NCBI GenBank assembly: GCA_037447655.1
Contig: JBBHKE010000573.1
Coordinates: 165,001 to 227,000, forward strand
Length of the DNA stretch: 62,000 bases
Reading direction: 5' to 3'
From: Zygnema cylindricum
Taxonomy: Eukaryota > Streptophyta > Zygnematophyceae > Zygnematales > Zygnemataceae
In this document: positions 57,481 to 62,000 of the stretch, one piece after another
Numbering within the stretch: the stretch's first letter is position 1
How the letters are laid out: each line of letters starts with the position of its first letter
Made by a program: the position numbers and the translations under genes
The notes under the pieces: model-generated
What the model saw: the letters and a program-made list of their open reading frames with translations, nothing else
The model's database searches: none
What the model was told of the DNA's origin: nothing

Positions 57481-58340
57481 TGTTTCAGATTGCTTGTTGC
57501 ATTTCTCTGTGCAACGTGTAGATTTTGGTTATTTCAATGTTTAGTGTTGAAAAGTCAATCTTTCTTACGTGAATTTGCTGACCGGAAGTCTTTCCGAAGT
57601 TTCCACGACGGTTTTGTCTACAACCATTTGCTCCATATCACTTTTTTTTTAACGTTTTAAAACCCAAGGTTGTCGTTATGGCTTTTGCACTTTTATCCAA
57701 AAGTTTCTAAGTATGACAAATTATTTTCAAAGCTAATCAGCAATGCTATATAGAAGAAGTTGGTATATTAGATTGTAGAGAAAAAACTGTTATAACTGCA
57801 CACACGAAAGCAAACCTTCTGTTAGCTTTGGGAGTGGGGTGTGGGTTAATCTTATTTGCTTGCAGTACAAAGTTACTCGTGTGGGATGTCAATATCGATG
57901 TGTTAGTAGGTTACTATCCTATACGCTTTTACTGAAGGGTTCGTCTTAGATGCACGAGATAGCCTAAATTTTGGCACCGGTTACCTTCGCATTATACTTT
58001 TTGCACCGGTTACCTTCACATAATACCTTAGTAAACCTTAACCGCAAGACAACGAGAAAGTTCGAAATCATTTATCTCGCATTAGTCCTAATGTTAAATT
58101 CATTTATCTCGCACCAGTCCTACTTCACCGAATTGTTGTCTTGCGGTGTCTGTTTGGGGGATCGAACCCCACATCACTATCGCGGTGCGACTCCGATAGG
58201 ATGTTGCCACACACGGACTACAAAATAAAATAACCAACAAATTTACAAAGTTATATCAACACTGTAACGTTGAACAGTTTTCCAATGTCACCAATCGCTC
58301 GGGTGAACATGCAACCAACTTGAAAGTACGTAATCCCAAG
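57481..58340. other. Intergenic; isolated B-box-like hairpin
   Basis: No gene recognised. At 58155-58170 the minus strand reads GGGGTTCGATCCCC, identical to a tRNA T-arm/B box, with TGTGGCAACATC about 50 bases before it as a weak A box. This may be a tRNA-derived SINE remnant; there is too little to call one. Confidence 0.4.
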
Positions 58341-58720
58341 AGTTTTCAAGTTTTTCAACTCGGCGTACACGGGCTCCGGTACTTAGCCAAAATTTCGAGC
58401 TGTTTCAACCATGCGCACACAGATTCCGGTACTTAGCCAAAATTTGGAAGCCTTTTCAACTCGGCGTACACGGATTCTAGTACTTAGCCAAATTTTCTAA
58501 GCTTTTTCAACTCGGCGTACACGGGTTCTGGTACTTAGCCAAAATTTCCAAACTTTTTCAACTCGGCGTACACGAGTTCCGGTACTTAGCCAAAATTTCG
58601 ATGTTTTTCAACTACGTACACGGATTTCGGTACTTAGCCAAAATTTGGAAGCTTTTTCAACTCGGCACACACGGATTCCGACACTTAGCCAAATTTCGGG
58701 GTGTTTGAAACGGCAGCCCC
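58340..58720. repeat. Tandem array, about 6-7 x 60 bp
   Basis: Units of 'tttttcaactcggcgtacacgg', 'ttccggtacttagccaaaatttc' and a 3-5 base spacer. Copies differ by single bases and one has a deletion. Satellite-like, non-coding. Confidence 0.85.
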
Positions 58721-58794
58721 AAAAAAAAAAGAAATACTTGATGAAATATCTAGTAAATTTTGAATACTGAAAATTGGAAAATGTTATACTGCGG

Positions 58795-59277
58795 ACTAAA
58801 AGGCTCCAAAGGTTGCCTTAGCGCCGATTTAAAGCTTCCTCTATGGCACAAAGCCGGAAAAGTGCTCCCAAAGTGCTTAGGGCAAACGCCTTTGCCTTGG
58901 CGTAGCCGCGGTCTTATTTGTCCTAAATGACCGGTTTGGGGCAAACGCCTTTGCTTTGGCGTAACCGCGGTATAACTTGTCCTAAATGACCGGCTTGGGG
59001 CAAACACCCTCCCAGTAGTGAGGGACTACTCCCGCTACTAGGTAAAAAAGTGCAAATGTGCGGGCATAAAAGGCTCCAATGGTGGCCTTAGCGGCGATTT
59101 AAAGCTTCCTCTATGGCACAAAGCCGGAAAAGTGCTCCCAACGTGCTTAGGGCAAACGCCTTTGCCTTGGCGTAACCGCGGTCTTACTTGTTACAAATGA
59201 CCGGCTTGGGGCAAACGCCCTCCTAGTTGTGAGGGACTCCTCCCCCTACTAGGTAAAAAAGTGCAAATGTGCGGGCA
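58795..59277. repeat. Tandem duplication (two long units)
   Basis: Two copies beginning 'aaaggctccaa.ggt.gccttagcg' near 58798 and 59069 run through 'aagcttcctctatggcac', 'ccggaaaagtgctccca' and 'gcaaacgcctttgccttggc' to 'aggtaaaaaagtgcaaatgtgcgggcat'. The first copy contains one extra internal 'gcaaacgcctttgc.ttggcgta.ccgcggt' subunit. It abuts the truncated LTR of element G. Confidence 0.8.
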
Positions 59278-62000
59278 TGTGCGGTACTTGTTTCTTGTCC
59301 ATACCGTAATCCGTACGTTTAAATAACAGGTTCTATGTAACCGTAAACATCCGCCGTTAAATGAATTTTCCAACGTCGTAACATATGAATACAAATCAAA
59401 CCTAATAGTATGTATCGAAACTTCTAGACTTAACGGCTTAGGCTACAGGCTACCGGCGCTTAGACGGTCAGCAGGTGTCAGGATCAAATCCTGTAACTGA
59501 CATATACCTTTTAGTAAATAAACCTTCTTATCTGTAAATTGAATAATCTATTTCTCGAAAACCTCTGGATAGCCTAGGTAGCCATGGCTCTAGCTTCCTC
59601 TCCAACTTCTCAGTGATTGCAACAATTGTGGGAGTTTGAGAGAGAAGTTAGAGGCAGACTTCCTCGGCTTCTTTCTATATTCCAATTTAGACCTAGAAAA
59701 TAATGAAATAACCATTGATTTCTACACTCCCCTTATTTTCTAGTCAATCTTTAATTTCAGACCACATTTCTCCGTGCAGAAAATTAGTTTAGGGGAAGGC
59801 ACACGTTTGGTCATCATATCTGCTACCATCTCCCTATCTCGTCGGAACTATAAACTGACTATTTTGTTTTCTACTTTCTCTCTAAAAAAGTTGAGTCTAA
59901 TGTCCATGTGTTTAGCTTTTTGCAGCCTGATTATCACAAAAAATTTCTGCACACCACTCTTAAGGTGACCAAGCCCACCAAGCAAAGATTTGACCCACAT
60001 CAATTCTTTTACAGCAGAGCAAGAGGCCATATACTCAGCCTCCATGGTGGACTGAGCAATAACTTTTTGCTATTTGCTACTCAAACAGCAAGCCCCATCA
60101 CCCACATATAATACAAATCCACAAGTACATCTCCTCATCAAAGCATCACCATAACTGGCATCACTCTAAGTAGTGATGTTAGTATTCTCCCCACCCAAAT
60201 GCAACCATAGATCCCTAGTTCCTATCAAATATCTAAGAACTCTCTTAGCTGCCTCCCAATCCTTCTCAGTGGGTGCATTTAGACTTCTACTCAGCATTCC
60301 TACAGCTGTAGCTAAATCCGACCTGGTACAATTCATAAAATAGATTAGACTTCCCACTACTTGCCTGTAAGGAATAGTCTGCATGAACTTATGTTCTTTA
60401 GGAGATAATTCCTTGTCTAAGACTATGACTCTTTCTTCCTCACTCCCCTCACTTCCCTTCTTCAACTCCATTGGAGTTGTACAACTATTAGCTTTATCCA
60501 TTTGAAATTTTCCAAGCTTGTTCCCTATTGCTTCCTTTTGAGTCAATCTTATAATTTTTCTTTTTCAGTCTCTCTCTACTTGAATTACCAAAATATATTT
60601 TGCTTCCCCCATATCTTTCATTTCAAATCTCCCCTTAAGATCGGTTTTCAGTTTATTATTTTTTTCCATTGATAAACATAAAACAAGTAAATCATCAACA
60701 TAAATTGCAATAAATATAATACCTTCCTCATCCTCAAAAACATACATTGAGTGATCTAAGCTGATCCGGATATATCCCTAACTGGTAAGAAACTCATCAA
60801 GTTTCTTATTCTACTGTTGAGGCGCCTATTTCAAACCGTAGAGGGATTCAATTAGCCGACATACCTTACTCTCCTCTCCTTCCTCCACAAATCTTTCGGG
60901 TTTACGCATTAAGATCTCCTTTTCCAATTCTCCATGCGAAAAGGAAGTCTTGATGTCCATCTGGTGCACTTCCATTTCTTCCGCTGCTGCCAGGCTGAGA
61001 AGTATGCGGACGGAGGGAAATCAAACCACCAGGGCAAAGGTTTCCTCGTAGTCAATTCCCTCTTTTTGTGTAAATCCCTTTGCCACTAATCGGGCCTTGT
61101 AGCGCTCGATTGTGTTATTTGGGTTCAGTTTTAATTTGAAAACCCACGTACAACCGATTGGTTTTTGGTTCGGTGGAAAATCCACCAGCTCCTAAGTATC
61201 GGCTGCCATAATTGAGGCCATCTCCTCATTGATGGCTGTCTTCCACCGGTTTCTTTCTGGACAAGTCATCGCCTCTCCATAAGTTTAAGGTTCATATTGA
61301 CGAGAAAGTTTAGTTACCTTGTTATTAACTTGTTTTTCTTGTAGTCTTTTGCTACTTCTCCTTCCCCCCTCAAAATCAGAGGCCGGAATATATGGTTCTC
61401 GTGGATTCTTTGGAACAAACTCGGCTTCTCCCTTATCCCTTAATTTCGAATCAATTTCCACCACATCTTTCGCTTCGGGGAGAGTTGTCACTGGAGTTTC
61501 CACAGCCGAGTCCTTTTCGGTCTGATTTGTATCTGCAAGAATGTCATCTTCTCTAAAACCTGGATAGTTAGGGAGCTCAAAGTCATCGCAATTTTCTGAC
61601 TCAAATCTGATTTTTACTGACTTTGTATATTTGAAGGGATCCACAAAGTTTCCTTCATCCATAACTACTAGATGCTTTATTAAGATTATATATTCCCTTT
61701 TTAGATCATAAACTCTATATCCTTTAACATCCTCATCATATCCTAATAAGTATCTCGATTTTTCTTTAGGATCAAGCTTCGAATTAGACCGATCTGTATC
61801 TAGACTGAATACTTGACTGCCGAAAACCTTTAAGTGAGATAAGTCTGGTTTCCTGCCTGTCCATCTCTTATTAGGTGTTTGATCTTGAATAGCTGAAGTA
61901 AGAACTCTATTTTTTGAGGTAATTAGCATAATTCATTGCTTCTGCCCAATACCTTTCTCCTATCTTCTTATCTGACAACATACTTCTAGCATTATCACTT
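59278..62000 (-). mobile_element. Copia element G, runs off the window
   Basis: Same family as F. A 3' LTR fragment (59726-59278, starting TGTAGAAATCAATGG; truncated at the tandem repeat) follows the purine tract at 59729-59738. RNase H (60045-59848, 60546-60166), RT (61230-60565, with IYVDDLLVLCLSMEK) and the integrase C-part (61929-61285, RVYDLKREYIIL) read leftward, with stops. The rest lies beyond 62000. Confidence 0.9.
59424..59508 (+). other. tRNA-like segment antisense in G LTR
   Basis: Has TTAACGGCTTAGGCTA (A-box-like), a possible anticodon arm (ACCG, loop, CGGT), then T-arm CAGG-ATCAAAT-CCTG and AACTGACATATACC. Fourth independent copy in this LTR family. Confidence 0.5.

Noticed and set aside
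57841-57848. GGGTTAA as the right end of the piggyBac element
   Set aside because: No matching TTAACCC end found on the other side; a 7-base match is expected by chance.

Overview
This window is nuclear DNA from a land plant. Two intact host genes are split by GT-AG introns, one of them encoding a chloroplast SufE-BolA fusion, and the rest is mostly nested transposable elements, including several Ty1/copia retrotransposons. I cannot name the species. The host genes have enlarged, repeat-filled introns, and intergenic DNA is built from DNA-transposon relics, MITEs and tandem arrays, as in a large plant genome.

Layout. 1-2.0 kb: short inverted-repeat elements and repeated modules. 2.0-5.9 kb (+): three-exon SUFE1 gene. 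5.9-8.5 kb: no recognised gene, but a repeated exon-like module. 8.5-12.1 kb: decayed hAT transposon. 12.5-20.7 kb (-): six-exon DHHC protein S-acyltransferase gene whose introns hold a hAT MITE with perfect 8-bp target duplications, a triplicated exon/splice-donor segment, a G-rich array and two tandem arrays. 21-32 kb: MITEs (TA-flanked family, TAA-flanked Tourist-like family), a LINE relic and a hairpin element. 32-34 kb (-): decayed piggyBac transposase. 34.0-55.7 kb: one copia element (F) taken apart by three later LTR-element insertions (E, A2, C), themselves hit by another copia and by MITEs. 55.7-57.5 kb (-): OTU-type cysteine-protease remnant. 58.3-59.3 kb: two tandem arrays. 59.3-62 kb (-): another copia element leaving the window.

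Host biology. SUFE1 is predicted to act in plastid Fe-S cluster assembly: SufE activates the cysteine desulfurase, and its BolA tail partners monothiol glutaredoxins. The second gene encodes a four-TM palmitoyltransferase. They are unrelated neighbours on opposite strands, with the hAT element between them.

Main points of interest. (1) The copia elements carry a primer-binding site matching the anticodon arm of initiator tRNA-Met (half-tRNA priming, as in Drosophila copia), and the Gag start codon lies inside that site, pairing with the CAU anticodon. (2) LTRs of two related families carry tRNA-like segments with Pol III A/B-box-like motifs on the antisense strand. (3) Removing element F puts an OTU-protease reading frame about 100 bp upstream of, and on the same strand as, a piggyBac transposase. 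(4) The nested insertions can be ordered from matching target-site duplications and LTR lengths.
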